Part shown: positions 12,171 through 27,100 of the stretch, in pieces
Numbering within the stretch: position 1 is the first letter of the stretch
Layout of the letters: the number at the start of each line of letters is the position of its first letter
NCBI GenBank assembly: GCA_013399695.1
Contig: VXAU01002310.1
Location: 372,001 to 436,000 of the forward strand
DNA length: 64,000 nucleotides
Reading direction: 5' to 3'
From: Formicarius rufipectus
Lineage: Eukaryota > Chordata > Aves > Passeriformes > Formicariidae
Notes under the pieces: generated by a model
The model's input: only the letters and a program-made list of their open reading frames with translations
Databases searched by the model: none
What the model was told of the DNA's origin: nothing
Program-made: the position numbers and the translations under genes

Positions 12171-15100
12171 GCAGGTTCGGGTTGGACATGAGGAAAAGAA
12201 GTCACTGAGAGGGTGGTTAAGCACCGGAACGTTCTCCAGGGAAAGTGTCAGAGTCACCATCCCTGGAAATGTTCAAAAGCCGAGTGGACGTGGCACTTGG
12301 CGATGTTGATTAATTATTCTGGTGGGGTTCTTGTCGGGGTCTGGTCTTCTCCAGCATTAATGGTTGTATGAACGTTTCAAGTGGTAATGAATTAAAACTA
12401 AAAGAGAGTAGGTTTAGATCAGGTATTAGGAAGAAATTCTTTGCTGTGAGGGAGGAGAGGCAGTGGGACGTGTTGCCCAGAAAAGTTATGGATGTCCCAT
12501 CCCTGAAAGCGTTCAAGGCCAGGTTGCATGGAGCTTTGAGCAACCTGGTCTAGTCAAAATAATCCAGGAAAGCTAATACAAAAAAAAAAATTACTAATTA
12601 TTTCTATCATGGTTTTACAGCAGCAGTATCAAAGTGCCCTGTTTTGGGCTGACAAAGTAGCTTCACTCTCTCATGGTAAGTGGTTGGTTTCTACTTTGGC
12701 TTTTTGTTAGCTTCTTCAGATAGTGTTCTGTTTTGGTGGGTTTATAATAAGTAATTGGATAAATGTTGAGGCTTTGAGTTTGGTGTAAGGGATTTTTGTG
12801 ATCTTTGGAATGCCATTTTTAAAAAATGGCTAGAGTTAATCTTCCTTTCCATTTGAGCTTTGTGTTAATGTTTGGCCAAACCTTAAGGTTTGCCTACTTT
12901 AAGAAACAAGAAAAAAAGCAAGAGCTACAAAGAGACCATGGTGGTTTCCTACAGGATTTGGCATTGCCCTGGATGACAACTAAACTGCAGGTTTACAGAG
13001 GGATTTGATGCTGGTTGCCTGTGTCTGCCTATGGCCATGGGCCACAAATGATTCTGGGGGCTTGATCCTACAAAAACTTTGGTTGCCAATAAAGTAGGAA
13101 GGTACTAAGCTGTATTTCTGCAATCATAGCTTCAAGCTGCAGATGTCTAGTGCTTTCACTGTTGTTAGACTCCAAATGATTATTTTTCTTTTGAGAAAGA
13201 CAATTTTGGGTTGTTTTTTTCTGCCCTGTGTCCAAGGGCAAGGTAAGATCTGTATCATTTTATCACTTCCTCCTTCCCATGTTTCCCCTCTAGGATGCCA
13301 TTCTTTGTATTCACTGTCCAGTGCACTGTCCTGATGTCTTCAGAGTTAAAATCTGATTATTTTTTCACTTGAATCTCTCAGTGATAGATAAGTTTATACA
13401 TATTTCTGTATTAAAACTTTATCACTCATTAGGATGCTAGAACAAGGAGAAAATACTTCTCTAGTAAAGCAAAAGTGAATATTATGTATGAAAGTGTTTA
13501 AAGATACATTGTAAATTAATGGATTTTATTTTGCTCTTTTATTTTAGAGGAACCACAGGATATCTATTGGTTGGCCCAATGTCTTTACCTAACAGCTCAG
13601 TATCACAGGGCAGCACATGCCCTTCGATCACGCAAGTTGGATAAGGTAAGTCATCTTAGTCAAAGACTCTTAGCCCTCTTCTAAACCTCTGCTGCTAACC
13701 TAACCACAGGGACTTCTTCACCATCAGAGGATAATGTTTATGGGAAAAGTAATTAAAAAGCCTGCACGATGTATTTTATAGGGCCCTGTGTTCAGTTGGT
13801 CAGATTGTCCCCAAACAAGGTTACAGGAAAGAGAAGGGGATCCAAGGATGTAACTGCAGTAGGGTATGGGAAGGTGGAGTGCAACTTCAGATGTAGTTGT
13901 TTCAATTGTCCTTCCACTCTGGTAATGAGTGCTGAAGGCAAGACTGAAACAAGTGTCCTTCAAGAATTTAGTTATAGTGAAAATGTTACAGATTTAGTCA
14001 TGTTGGTCAGGAAAGACTTTTGGTGGCAAAAGGGGTGAAGAAGCCATAGAAGTGAAAAAGGAGAGAGGAAAATGGAGTCCAGCTGTGTAAGATAGGCTGT
14101 GTCTTTTAGCGCTCTCTCTTTATGACTGTTATGTTTGAAACTTCTCTTCCAGTTATATGAAGCCTGTCGCTACCTTGCAGCCAGGTGTCATGTGAGTACA
14201 CATTGTAACCACTATTGGAAACAAACCAAACTAAATAAAAGACACATCTTGGGAAGATTACCTGACAGGCAGTGTAAATCTTTTTGCTTATTGGAATAGC
14301 ATGTTTAAATTTTGTGACAGTAAAGATTTCATTCTTTAACTTTCAGTATGGTTATTGTAGTATCCATTGTAATACTAATCTGAAGAAATCCATTTAGTCT
14401 TTTTTCCCAGGAAATACTCCTCTAATATTTTGTGGGGGAAGAATGTGAACTGTTTTTGTCTCATGTTTACACTTTCAATTGGCTGGTTGTAATCTGACCA
14501 AAGGATATGTGATTTATGATTGTATAACTGTAGTTAGCAACTTTATACTTCTGTATAAAACATGATACACAGACACTGAAATGTAGTGCTTTCACAGAGA
14601 CAGCTGAATCAATTGGTAGAATATAGAAATTTCAAACAGAATAATGTGCAGCTTATAGAATAAGATGATGGTAGTTTATTAAACATGTGTTAACTATTTT
14701 TAGGAGTATATCTGTTTTTCAAATTGCATAATGCTGAATAATAGATTTTTCTGTAGGTGCTCATTTTATAATTTTTTGCATATTATAGGTGACCAGTTAA
14801 AATATTGACTGCAATTATAAAATGACATATGGCCAAATAGGAATATGCAAGCATGAAAAACTTGCTGATAAAATAATAACTGGTTGTTATAATCTGTGCC
14901 TTTGAAACATGATGCTGCTTTTATTGGTGCTTTATGTACGGATTTTTGAAAGCCCAACCTTGTTTCTTACATGTACATGTTTGGTTAGTATGCTGCAAAA
15001 GAGCATCAGCAGGCCCTGGATATTCTTGATATGGAGGAGCCAATCAACAAACGACTTTTTGAAAAGTATTTGAAGGATGAAAGTGGGTTGAAAGATTCAG

Positions 15101-18100
15101 CCACGGACTGGGAGATGTCACAGTCCTCCGTAAGTGATGTTATTTAAACAAATGCTTTTATAACTGAGAAAAAAAGTGTGAAGTTAGAATGTGATTTTAC
15201 AGCTGTATGAATCTGAAACTGCATTTAAGCTTTCTGTTTTGGATAACATAATTTTCAAAAATGCTGAATTATTCTCCTTTCAGTCACAAGTAATGTGTTA
15301 ACTTGCCTGTCTGGAAGTAACTTGTTTGCAAAAATAAGGAGTGCTTTTCAACAACTTTCCATAAATGATTTGCAGACACTTTGAGGAACTTTATCATCTA
15401 AGCACTGTTTTTTAGTCTTTTATGTCTGTGCTGCAATTTCAGTCTTGATAATGGCAGCTAACATTTCTTTCAATTGGGCTGCAGGTTCTGAGGTAACAAA
15501 GCAAGTTTTCTTCTCCTCTGGTTATTTCTAATGAAATGCTTCATAATCACTGAAGTGCTATCCTCAGTGGAACATTTTTTGATCACACTTAAGAAAATTA
15601 TATGACATGAAGGTGACATTTTTGAAACTTAGTGAAAAAATCCTACGTAGGCAGACAGTTAAAAACGATTGGGACCACATATAGGTCTATGAAGAGTCTT
15701 TAGTTTCAGAGTTACAAATTGAAATTTATTAGCTGAAACTGCAGTGAGGATGATGGATAGGTGGTATTTTCCCTTTAAAACTGAAGTAGCAAGGTAAGGT
15801 AAATCATCAGCATGAACTGATTTTAAATGCTGATATAATGATCTTAAAGGAGAAGTATTTTAGGCTAAATGATTGTGATGCTTCTATTTAATGGAAATAT
15901 TTAGGCAAAGGAAGAAGTCCTCAGCTTTAGCTGTTCATTCTTACTGCCTGTTTCATGGTGCTCTGACCCTAGTGTTTGGATGGCTAATTATTGAAGTAAA
16001 TCTGGAAACTCTTTTGACTGAAAAATAATCCAGCCCAAAAAATTTACTTTATCAGTCTTTCCCTTCAGAAATGCTTGTGATAATGTAGTTCACTAATAAA
16101 GAGAATGGGTTTGACTTGCCAAAGAAGAGAACTACTGAAAAGGGTTACTGCCACAAGAAGTACTAGATTGAACTTCTACCTAGGTAGCACAGGGACTAGT
16201 TCCAGGCTGAGTGACTGATCTCTGAGGTGGTTACAGTGTTACTGCCTTAGCTTCCTCCCTGAGGTTTATTAGTTGCTGATGCAGCTGCTCAGTTTCTGGT
16301 GTGAGGGCTCCTGAGAGAGTTGGGTCTGTGTTTAGTCTGGTGCTAGAGATGGGTAATGTGTTCTTTCTCTTTTGCTGGCCTTTTGACTGAACTGAATACC
16401 CATCTAGGGAATTTTGAAAGGGTATGTTATTAGACACTTTAGCATAACTGTTTTAATAATCTTTCACTGCTTGAATTTCTGGAGCATCTATGTTTTGGAT
16501 TGAAAGGATATATTTTTCTGCTCAGAAGAGTTGAATTCATTGATTTGGCCCTTTTAATTTCTATTGCAGTCATTGTTGTCTTGCCTTAAATATGTAGTTT
16601 AATAGTCAACAAAGAAGTGTATTGCTTTTGGAAATGACTGTTTCTCTCTGGTGAGTATGAAGGGAATTTAGTATAATTAGCTTACAACTCAGTATCAGAG
16701 CTGGATGCCAGAAGTAGAAACGTTAAATGCTGTCCTCCTGTCGCTTATTTCAAGCATGTATTTGTTTGTCAGTAGATAACCTGACAGAGCTTTCTTTTGA
16801 AAGGTTTTGAGGTAGCAGCAACAATTTTTCATTTAAAGACAGCACTAGAAAACCAGGTTCTATCGTGCATGAAGTGCTTTTTACTTTTCAGGCAGCCTAT
16901 TTGAGAAGTGCTCAAAGCCAAATTGCAAACATTGATTTAATCTTTGACCTTCAGTCCTGCTTTTCCACCAGATCAAGAGTTCTATATGCCTTTTGCGAGG
17001 GAAGATCTACGATGCTTTGGATAATAGAACCCTGGCAACTTACAGCTACAAAGAGGCCTTGAAGCTTGATGTTTACTGCTTTGAAGCATTTGATCTTTTA
17101 ACATCACACCATATGCTGACAGCACAAGAAGGTCTGGCTAGAAGTATTTCTCAAGTACAAGTAAAATTTACCTGCTTTCTCAATACGTGTTTTCCTAGAT
17201 AAAAATTAAAGCAATAAGACAAGTAATAAACGTCAAAATAATAATTCAAATAATAGAAAATGTATGGAATGAGTGAAAATTACTATCTGAGCAAATTTGC
17301 ATTTGAACTTTTTTGGTTTTCAGTCTTGCTGTGCTAAGAGCTGAAAGAAACAAAGTAACCCAGCTGTCCTGTTTGCGAGCTTCCAAAGCTCCCATGCTCT
17401 TTGCCCACCCTAAACAATGGTTTTTTCTGTTCTCAACTTCACAGGCTTTGAATCCATGAACCCTACCAATGCTTGTTTAGTTATAGTAGGCATTGGTTAA
17501 CAGAGCATTCTGAGTGATAAAATTTGACATGCAGAGTGTGTGAAAACAGTGATGTGTTATCTTTATTAAATTTTATTTAAAAGTGTAGAAGGAAAAACTA
17601 AGAATTTAATCCTTAATTTCCATAATTAAGAGTATTATCTGTTTTAGTGTGTCTGTGCTGTTACCTTCCTTGTAGGTGGGATGAGCATAAAAAAATTCTT
17701 TGCATCTTTAAGTTCTTAAAATGTTACATCTCGCTGTTAGTTCTGTAATATGACCACTTTAATTTTTTTTTAAATTCTTACAGAAAAAGAACTTCTTGAA
17801 TCTCTACCTCTTAGTAGACAATGTACAGAAGAAGAACAGGAATTGCTTCACTTTTTATTTGAGAACAAATTGAAAAAGGTAAATCCCAAAACTGGCTAGA
17901 CACCTGGAGAATTGATTGAAAGTCTTGACTTTGGGTGTAAATTTTCTTGTGTCCCATTTATTCTGAACTTTGAAATAAATAAGGGCTTTGTAATGTTAGC
18001 TATTTAAAATTTTTTGATACAATAGATATCACTCTATGGCGTAGTGCAACAGTTTTCTGTAACCTTGTTTTCTGGTGTAGTGACAACTTGAAATTCTGAT

Positions 18101-21100
18101 TTGTTTTTTTTTAAGCTTTATTTCTTGAGAAACTTCTAGGTGGGGAAAAAGAACCTTACTAATGCAGACAAAATGTCAGTTACCTGAAAATACTAGGATA
18201 TAACCACATCATTCCAGACTACTTTTTCAAACAATAATGTGAGAGTACTAAAAATCAACTACATATTGCTCAGTATTAACTTCTACAGCCTATACTTAAG
18301 ATGCTGACCCTGGCAAACATCTTTCATGTTCTAAATGAGGCTTTAAGTACGTTATAAAGAAGGACTTTACCAAATACACACTTTATGCACTTGAAGTTTA
18401 AAGATAAGGATTTTAAGGACTTTAATGCTTCTTAAGTATTCTTTTAGCACTAAAAACATTAATACTCACACCATCTGATTTTTAAATTGGTTTTTGTTTC
18501 ACATGATGTTTCTTTTGTCTTTCAGTATAATAAGCCCAGTGAAACACTGATTCCTGAATCAGTAGATGGTCTTCAGGAAAACCTAGATGTCGTAGTATCT
18601 TTAGCTGAAAGACATTATTATAACTGTGATTTCAAAATGTGTTACAAGCTTACTTCAGTGTAAGTATAAAAAGGAGCTTTGAGGTTTTTTTCTCATGTGG
18701 TGAAATGTAGTAATTTTGCCTGGACTTACAGCCAATATTGTTGTTCAGTAGATTGACATACATAACAATTTCAGTGTATATGTTATATATGTTTCAGGTA
18801 GTTAAAACATGTAGTTTGTGTCTGGCAAGACACGTTATTTTTATAATATGTAGCAGAAGTATCCAAAGCAAAACTCCACTTAACACTGTGGTCCACTTCT
18901 CTTCATCCATCCTCTTCCTTTCTCTGATACCTTCAGTTCTCTGTGCTCTCTGCCTACTTCTTGTTTGGCCTTCAGAATGAACAGGTTTGAATCAGTTGGT
19001 TAATTAGGAAGTATGATTTCTCTGGGTGATTTAAGGTTATGGTGTTACTAGTAATAATAAAAATATACTATTAATTTTAGAAGTTAGCATGTTACTTCTA
19101 ATTTTGATGGGCCAGCTGTTGTGTGTCAGTTGTTGTATAGCCCAGGTATATGTTGCTGCTCGGTTGTCAGGTGCGTCAGAACACCACCTTGATTTGCTTC
19201 TGAGTTAAGGTAAATCTGAACACGTTGTGTTTCTGAGTGCCACAGGGCATGAAATTCTACAGCTGAGCAAAATGTGGTTCCTGAGGCTTACTGCCTAGTG
19301 TTGAGCTCAGGAAGTTGAGGACTGTTACTTGAAAGTTGCTGTCAATATATATGGAAAACATGAGCAGAAATGTTGTTGCTTGCTGCCTGCTGGTTAAATT
19401 TGAAGTGACCTGCAAATAAAAGTGCATTGTATTCTAATTTTCTAATTGTATTTTCAGTTTGACAGAATTTCCTGTTATCCTCTTTTGTTAAGCTAAATTA
19501 ATTGTTATTTTTCTGGTCTGAAGAGAGCTGTTAGTAGTCAAAAATAATTTTTTACTGCCTAAAGTGGTAATTAACTGCAACATTACATACTATAAAAGCA
19601 GCTTCTGTATAATGCATTAGTTTTTTTGAAATGTGCATTGCAGATTTTGTTTTGACTTTCTTTTTTTTTTTTTTTCTTTTTCAGAGTGATGGAAAAAGAT
19701 CCTTTCCATGCAAATTGTTTACCTGTACATATAGGGACACTTGTGGAGCTTAATAAAGCAAATGGTAAGAAACTCAATGTTTCAATATGCTTCAGCAGGA
19801 TACTGTAGAGCCTCAATTTTAATTAAGAATTAAAGATGCCAAGAAACCCCCTTTTGCACCATCTGAAACATTATATATGTTTTTCCTCCTACCTGCAGTT
19901 TCAAGAAAACAATGGTAACTGGAAAAGAAGGGAATTGCAGTGCTGGCAGTGGGATTAGGGGGGAAGTAGTAGTGCAAAGACTCCTTATTCATTCATGGTC
20001 ATGAATGTCACTACCTCTTAACCACTGGACTGTGTAACCAGGAGGCTAATGAGTCACACTGCCTTATTCCTGTGGTTTGATTTCTGTTTCCAGGTGACCT
20101 TTGTAGAGTATCTGGCTGCCCTTTTTCTGCTAAACAATAGATTATATTAATTTAAACCAGAAAGCAATCTTCAGCAGTTGTGTTTGCTTAGATGGACATG
20201 CTGTGTTAGGAAAAAATTCTAGATTCTCCTTGCCTTTGCTGTTGTGAAGGCCATGCCTTAGTTCATACAAGGTAATAATCAAGCAACACCTTGGTTGGAA
20301 TTACAGTAATAGCTTTTTTGCAGCTGGGGTGGTTTTTATCTTATTTCAGACTGCAAATAAACATCTAAATCAAAGCTTGAATGCCTTTAAAACCAATTGG
20401 AAAATACAATAAATAGAGCTCATATGATATGCAAATAGAGCTCATATGATATGCAGGCTCTCAGAGGATGGTGCATTATATGTTTGCAAATAGGTCATTA
20501 GATGTACTAGTAATTCTTGGTGATTAGTGAATGTACTCAATTATTTTACAGTTAACTACATCTGAAAATCGGGAGGTGATCTGATTGTTCTAAGTCTGCC
20601 TCAAGAAGCGTTTTGTAAATAAGTTGTTGTCTTGTAAGCCAGTTTTAATATTTGATTTTTCTGGAGCTCAGAATTGATGCATAGTGCTCCAGGACAATCT
20701 CATCAGTTTAAGATCACTTTGCTCTAAAGAAATAGAAATTTTATGTACCGGAGTGCTATTTCTTTTGAAATTGCATAGGCAATAGAATTCTAACCCTGTG
20801 TCTGATTAGTGCTGCTGTTGTTAGAAAATCTGTATTAAGTTATTCCAATAAGTAGAATTATTTTTATTAGAAAAGTAAGCACTTAAGAATTATTCTAAAT
20901 AATATAATAATTTATTTGCTTTTGTCCTATTTTCAGCATATTAATGCACAGGACTCTGCTTTGAAATGGAGCTAGCCAGTATGTTATACCTTTTAGATGT
21001 AGGAAGTTCAATAGTGTTTTACCTTGACAAGGTACATTCAAGTGTAATACTACAGGTGTTTATTTTAATGTATGTTAATGACCTAAGTTATTGCAGAATT

Positions 21101-24100
21101 CTTAAGGGGTGGGAAAGTATAGCTGTTTCTCTGTGTGTTGTGAAGACTTATGGGTTGTTTTGGCTGGGTTTCTGTAGTTAATTGCAAAACTGAATCTGTT
21201 TTGGATCAGTTTGAAGCATTACCACTAAACAAAACATTTTTGTTTACTTGTGGATTAATAAGTTTGGATGTTCTGGATATTTTGTATGGAAAGCTAAAAT
21301 ACTTGAAATACCTTAATGTTTTAGCATGTTTTAATAATTATTTTCTTGTTTCTTCCCACTATGTAGAGCTTTTCTATCTTTCTCACAAACTGGTGGATTT
21401 GTACCCAAATAATCCTGTAAGTTGTTCTAAGCCTTCATTGCTGGGTAGTTTTCATTAGATGGAAGCACAAAAAAGTTGTAATGTAATAGTCAGTTTGAGC
21501 CATTGAATTGGAAGTCTGTTTCTGGATGAAGCTTGTAAAAATGGCTCACTCCGTTTATTTTCTATGCATTGAAATTTTGTTATACCAAGGTTGTTTTTTT
21601 AAAACAATATACCTGTAAAAGGTATTCAGTGTGAATCATTTACTCTGAACAATAATTTAAAACAAATACTGCAGTAATAAAAAATTACGTGTCTCTGAGA
21701 AACCTTTTCCAGTGTTTGATTACCTTCACAGTGAAAATTGGTTTTCTTTGACTTGATGTGAAGTTCTCATGTTGCAATTTGTACCCATTGCTTCCCATCC
21801 TATCACTGCACCCCTGAGAAGAGTCTGGCTCTGTCTTTTGTATTCCCTGTGATTAGATAATTGAAGACAGCAATAAGCTTTCCACTTAGTTCTCTCTTTG
21901 TAAGGCTGAACAAGCCCCACTTATAGAGTTACGTGCCAGCAGTTCTTGTTTGTCTGTATTATCAAGTAATTTGAAGAGCTGACTGCTATTTCAGTGAAAA
22001 TGTTCTTAACTTCTTTAATTAGTATCTGTTCCTCTCTTTTGATGTTTCAGTAAAATGACTGTGATGTATCTAATAATACTCTATTTTGATTTTAATGTGT
22101 AGGTGTCATGGTTTGCAGTAGGATGTTACTATCTCATGGTTGGCCACAAAAATGAACACGCTAGAAGATATCTCAGGTAATTTCTTTTCCTGTTGCTCAT
22201 TGGCTAAATAAATATTTAATATTTGTGATTGTTTGTAAGCTCATAAACAGAAGCCTCAATAAACTGATTACTAGTAAAATACTCCTTCTGTTGCCACCCT
22301 TTTCCTGATATAGCAATTTAGATGTTACTCATCTAGATACTTCTAAAATGATGCAGACTTATGTGGTATCTCTTTTGGCAGTCACGTACCTGTTACAGGC
22401 AGGTGTAGTCCCTGCCAAGCTAACTGCAGCTAGGTAACCAGGCCTCAGTTCTTAGTTTAAGGACACTCAGGCATTCTCCCAGGCTCAGGTTTTGTGTCTC
22501 AAAGGGAAGAATTAGATAGAAAATTGTGACATTTGGCTGTGTATTTTTTGTTGTGCACAAGCAACCGTGGACATCCAAAGGTTTGTCAATGCTCTTTTTA
22601 TTATGTCTCCTCTATATGTAGTGAATATCAACACTGGAGAGCAGGACTTTGCTGTGAAGTAGGGCATTTGTTTTGGTGCTGTAAGCTTAAACTGAGAAGG
22701 CATAAATCAACCTGTAAGACTTTAAATTTTCTTCTTGAGACTTTTTCAGACACTAAAGGTAAAGATGGGTTAGTAGTTTGGACATTTTATTATGTTGTAA
22801 ACTGTTTACATTCCAGACAAGTATCACTGTAAAATTCTTTAAGAAGCTATCCTGAGTGACATAGGTGGTTTTGGTGGTGAAATAAAAGAAACATCTTTAA
22901 ATCTATGAGCATTCTTAGCCAGGAAGAAAGGATCTATAGATGTGTTGAAGAGAAAAACAAAAAACCTCATAAACCAAACAAACATTAGAATTCAGAGTAG
23001 TTCTGGCAAAAAGAAAAAGGGGTGTGGTACAAGAAGCTTAAATTTCTTGGAAAAGAATGATAGTGTACAGCTAATAGGCTAGGGGTGGGCTATGCAGTGG
23101 TTTTCAGAAAAGAAACTCAAAGACATTCTCAAGTACCCAAGTATCTTTCATTGCTGTCACGGGTGGCAAGATGCAAGTATCTGAATGTGTGAAGTTTTGT
23201 CCCAGGAGACAGAGAACAAAATGTTCTCTAGGAGCTGTGATGAGAAATAATGAGTTTAACTGTGACAGACAAGGTTTAGATTAAGTTTTAGGAAAAAGTG
23301 AAGTGTTTAAGGATAGTTAAGCAATAGAATGGATTACCTGTGGAACATGTAAGATCTCCTTGTCAGAAGCTTTTAAGAAAAGACTGGGTACATTTGTCAT
23401 GAGCTGTTTAGTTACAAATGCCCTTGCCTTCAGACTCGGACAATAATCTCCATAGCTTTCTAATCTTTCTATCAAGTCCATCTTTCTTTAAAGACACCAG
23501 ATTGCAGTCTTCATGCCCAGTTTGCAGTTTTCAGCAGGAGTGTTGAGTGACATTTTGTATACCTCTCTGACTCGTGGTGTGTGATTTGAGAAATACTTGT
23601 CTTCTTCAAGACTAGCACAATTAGAAGGCAAAATTTCAACACCCAGTTCAACCTAAGTGTGTTCATTTGGTATTTCAGTTCAGGAAAGATATTGAGGTGC
23701 TGGAGTGGGTCCAGGGAAGAGCAATGAGGCTGGTGAAGGGACTTGAGCACAAGTCCTATGGAAAGAGGCTGAGAGAGTTCTGTCTAGTCTGGAGAAGAGA
23801 AGGTTTAGAGGTGACCTCATCACTCTCTACAACTACCTGAAAGGAAGTTGTAGCCAGGTGGAGATTGGTCTCTTGTCCCAGGCAACCAGCAACAGGACAA
23901 GGGGGCATGAGCTTAAGCTCTGCCAAAGGAAATTTAAGTTGGATATTAGAAATTCTTTACAGAGAGAGTAATCAGGCATTGGAATGGCCTGTCCAGAGAG
24001 GTGGTGGATTCACCGTCCCTGGAGGTTTTTAAACTGAGATTGGCTCTTAGTGCCATGATCTGGTAAACAGACTGGAGTTGGATCAAGGGTTGGACTCAAT

Positions 24101-27100
24101 GATCTTGGAGGTCTTTCCAACCCAGTCAACTCTACGATTCTATGATTTCATATCCTGCTTGGGAAACTTAGATTTTCTAGAATATACTTATTTTGAAATG
24201 TATAGCAAGGATTTTGTAATACATTGTGAGTCACTACTAATGTTTTCTGAAAGTATTTTACTCAATTCACCTACTGTATCACTGTTTGTTCAATAGGATC
24301 AAATAATTCTGCTGTCTATGAACCGCAGTAGAAATAGTACAGTAATAAATTCATGAATATATGTGAAACTTCTAAGTGTTAAATAGTTTGAACTTTTAAA
24401 ATTAACTTTGTTTATCATTGATCATTACAGATGATGTCTTATCAGATACCTAACTGCATGGCATAGCCTTGCTATCAAAGCAGTCACCTGAAACAGATGA
24501 AATTTAATTTCAGATGTGTTTGCTTGTGTTTCAGCAAAGCCACTACACTTGAGCGAACCTATGGACCTGCATGGATAGCATATGGGCATTCATTTGCAGT
24601 TGAGAGTGAGCATGACCAAGCAATGGCTGCATACTTCACAGCTGCACAGCTCATGAAAGGGTATGTATAATTTGTCATATTCAGGAATATCCATATCCAT
24701 AGTGTAAAATATTGACTTATGACATAGTAGAAATACATTTGCAATAATTATCTGTAGAGAACAAGGGAGAAAAAAATTTAATAATCTGCATTTAGCTGCA
24801 TTATTTGCAATTACTGTTGTGATTGTACAAGTTCTAAAGTGAGGTGATCTATGTACTACCTGACAGTTCTCTGAAATTTGTGAATGATGTTTATCACACC
24901 AGGTCATCAACTGCTATATAGTAATATCTTGAACAGCTCTTTCATGCTGTGGGGAAAGGTTGTAAAATGAGTCGTGGATTAACCATGTCATGCTGCATAT
25001 AAAACTATTGTATTTGATTGGTGGTTATTGGTAAATGCAACACCTTTAATTATTGCTTCTTCCATATTCTATTTGTAAATTAAATATACAAAGGAAATTC
25101 AGGGGAAAAAAGCTCAGAACTAACTTAAGCACTGAGAAAATACATATAATTCCACAGCAGGTTATAATTATGTATTGGAGTTCAAATTCTTGTCAATAAC
25201 TGAGATGTAAAATCTTGTAAACTTCCCCATATGTTAGTAGTCTATTTAAATCAGCTTTTACTTGGATGTACATAAACATATTCAGACACAATTGGCATTT
25301 CTTTGTAGTTTGTGACTTCATTCCTGGTAACCACACAAAAGCAAACATGTGGTTTGTTTTATGGTTTTTTAGGTGTCATTTGCCGATGCTCTATATTGGA
25401 CTGGAATATGGTTTGACCAACAACTCCAAGTTAGCTGAACGATTTTTCAGCCAAGCTTTAAGCATTGCACCTGAAGATCCTTTTGTTATGCACGAAGTTG
25501 GAGTGGTAGCATTTCAAAATGGAGAGTAAGCTTGCAAACTAGGATTAAATACTATCTTAAATATGAATTATTTTGAAGCATCGTGCCAATATAACTACTA
25601 AAGTGCCTACTTTTGGTTCTAGTTTAGGTGGTGTTTAGCCTAAGCCCTTGCTTTCTGCTTTGTTCTTCTTGTTTATTATTGAACAAAGACAGAATTTAAT
25701 GCTTGAGGGGCATACAGAAATCAATATTTGTGTGCCTGTCACTGTGTAGTTGTATGCCTGAAAAGGCATCTGTTTGCACACATGCTATAAAATTTTGTAC
25801 AGCAAAACATTCTGTGAGCTCAGAAGGTTCCAAATATAATTTGGAGACAAAAAAATAACAGATATGTGGAGTGTTTGATCAATATTCTGATTTGTTTAAC
25901 TTTGTCTTGTTAGCTCCTAGGACCACAGCACAAAATATAGCCAAATGTAAATTACTGTCAAAGAACAGTCAAATAATGTCAAAGAACTCTTCCTTGTGTT
26001 ACAGTTTTCTCATACTGCTAATGAAAACTCTTCACTAATTTACTTTTCTTTCTTCCCACCCCCTCAATTCTTAGCTGGAAAACTGCAGAAAAGTGGTTCC
26101 TTGATGCACTGGAAAAAATCAAAGCCATTGGAAATGAGGTATTTTTCCTAATAACATACAGGATTTTAAATATGTAAAACTCCAGTGAATTCCATAGTAT
26201 CTTGTGACAATGTATGTTGTGCTTATTTTAAGATAAAAGTAATAAAATACAAATTTGACTTTAAAACGTGGACCATGTAATTGGGTATGTTGTGTTTTTA
26301 GATGAGAATCATAACACATCATTTTCAGTGCTACAGGAAATGACAAAAAGTATGTTTCTGTATGAAATTAAAAGACAAATAAGCACTGACTGGGAAGTGA
26401 AATCCAGGTCTTAGTCTTGGGTCTTAGAAGAACAGTGGCTCTTGATCTGAGGGTGGAACTGGGTATGCATGTGAGGATGTTTTCTGCTACCCTGAGTATT
26501 AGCCGTTTCTTGAATGACTTCCGCTTTTGTGTGCTTATAATCCTGTAGGTATGGATTTGTTTTCTCTCTACTGGACAGAGACACTGCGTACCAATGGGCT
26601 CAGGAATGCTTAACTAACTGTCCTTAAACTAACTAAAATAATAACTGGCAAAAGGTTTGTTGGGAAGTGTAGTTCAGGTGCTTTTGTAAACCAAAAGTCA
26701 ATTATTGCAACCCTGATTCCTCATGCTGGAACACACAAATAACTGTGTACCTATTGGCAGTGCTGGTTATGTGTGTGACATCATCTTGTCTAAAGAAACA
26801 TATTATACTAGAGAAACTCAAGACACCTTAATGAAAGCAGTACCACCTTGTGACAGGCGACTTGTGAATTTTAAGATAGATTTTCTCAATTTTTAGCTTG
26901 AATTTAGTTAATGAAGACACTACCTCATGCTTCTGTGTTAACACAGCATCTCCTATCACAGTAAGGAAATTGCTTCTAGAAACTAAAAATCTTCATGTGG
27001 ACATGGTGTGTGATACTGAAACAAACTGCACAGATACTAATTTATATGCTCACCAATATATAAAAGGGCTTGTTCTGTTTTAGTTAAAGCTATAATGTTG

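Noticed and set aside
11162..12260. Long open frames of 161-363 codons on both strands
   Set aside because: They consist mainly of the N gap and GC-rich CpG-island sequence; the real coding there is the 16-codon CDC16 exon 1.
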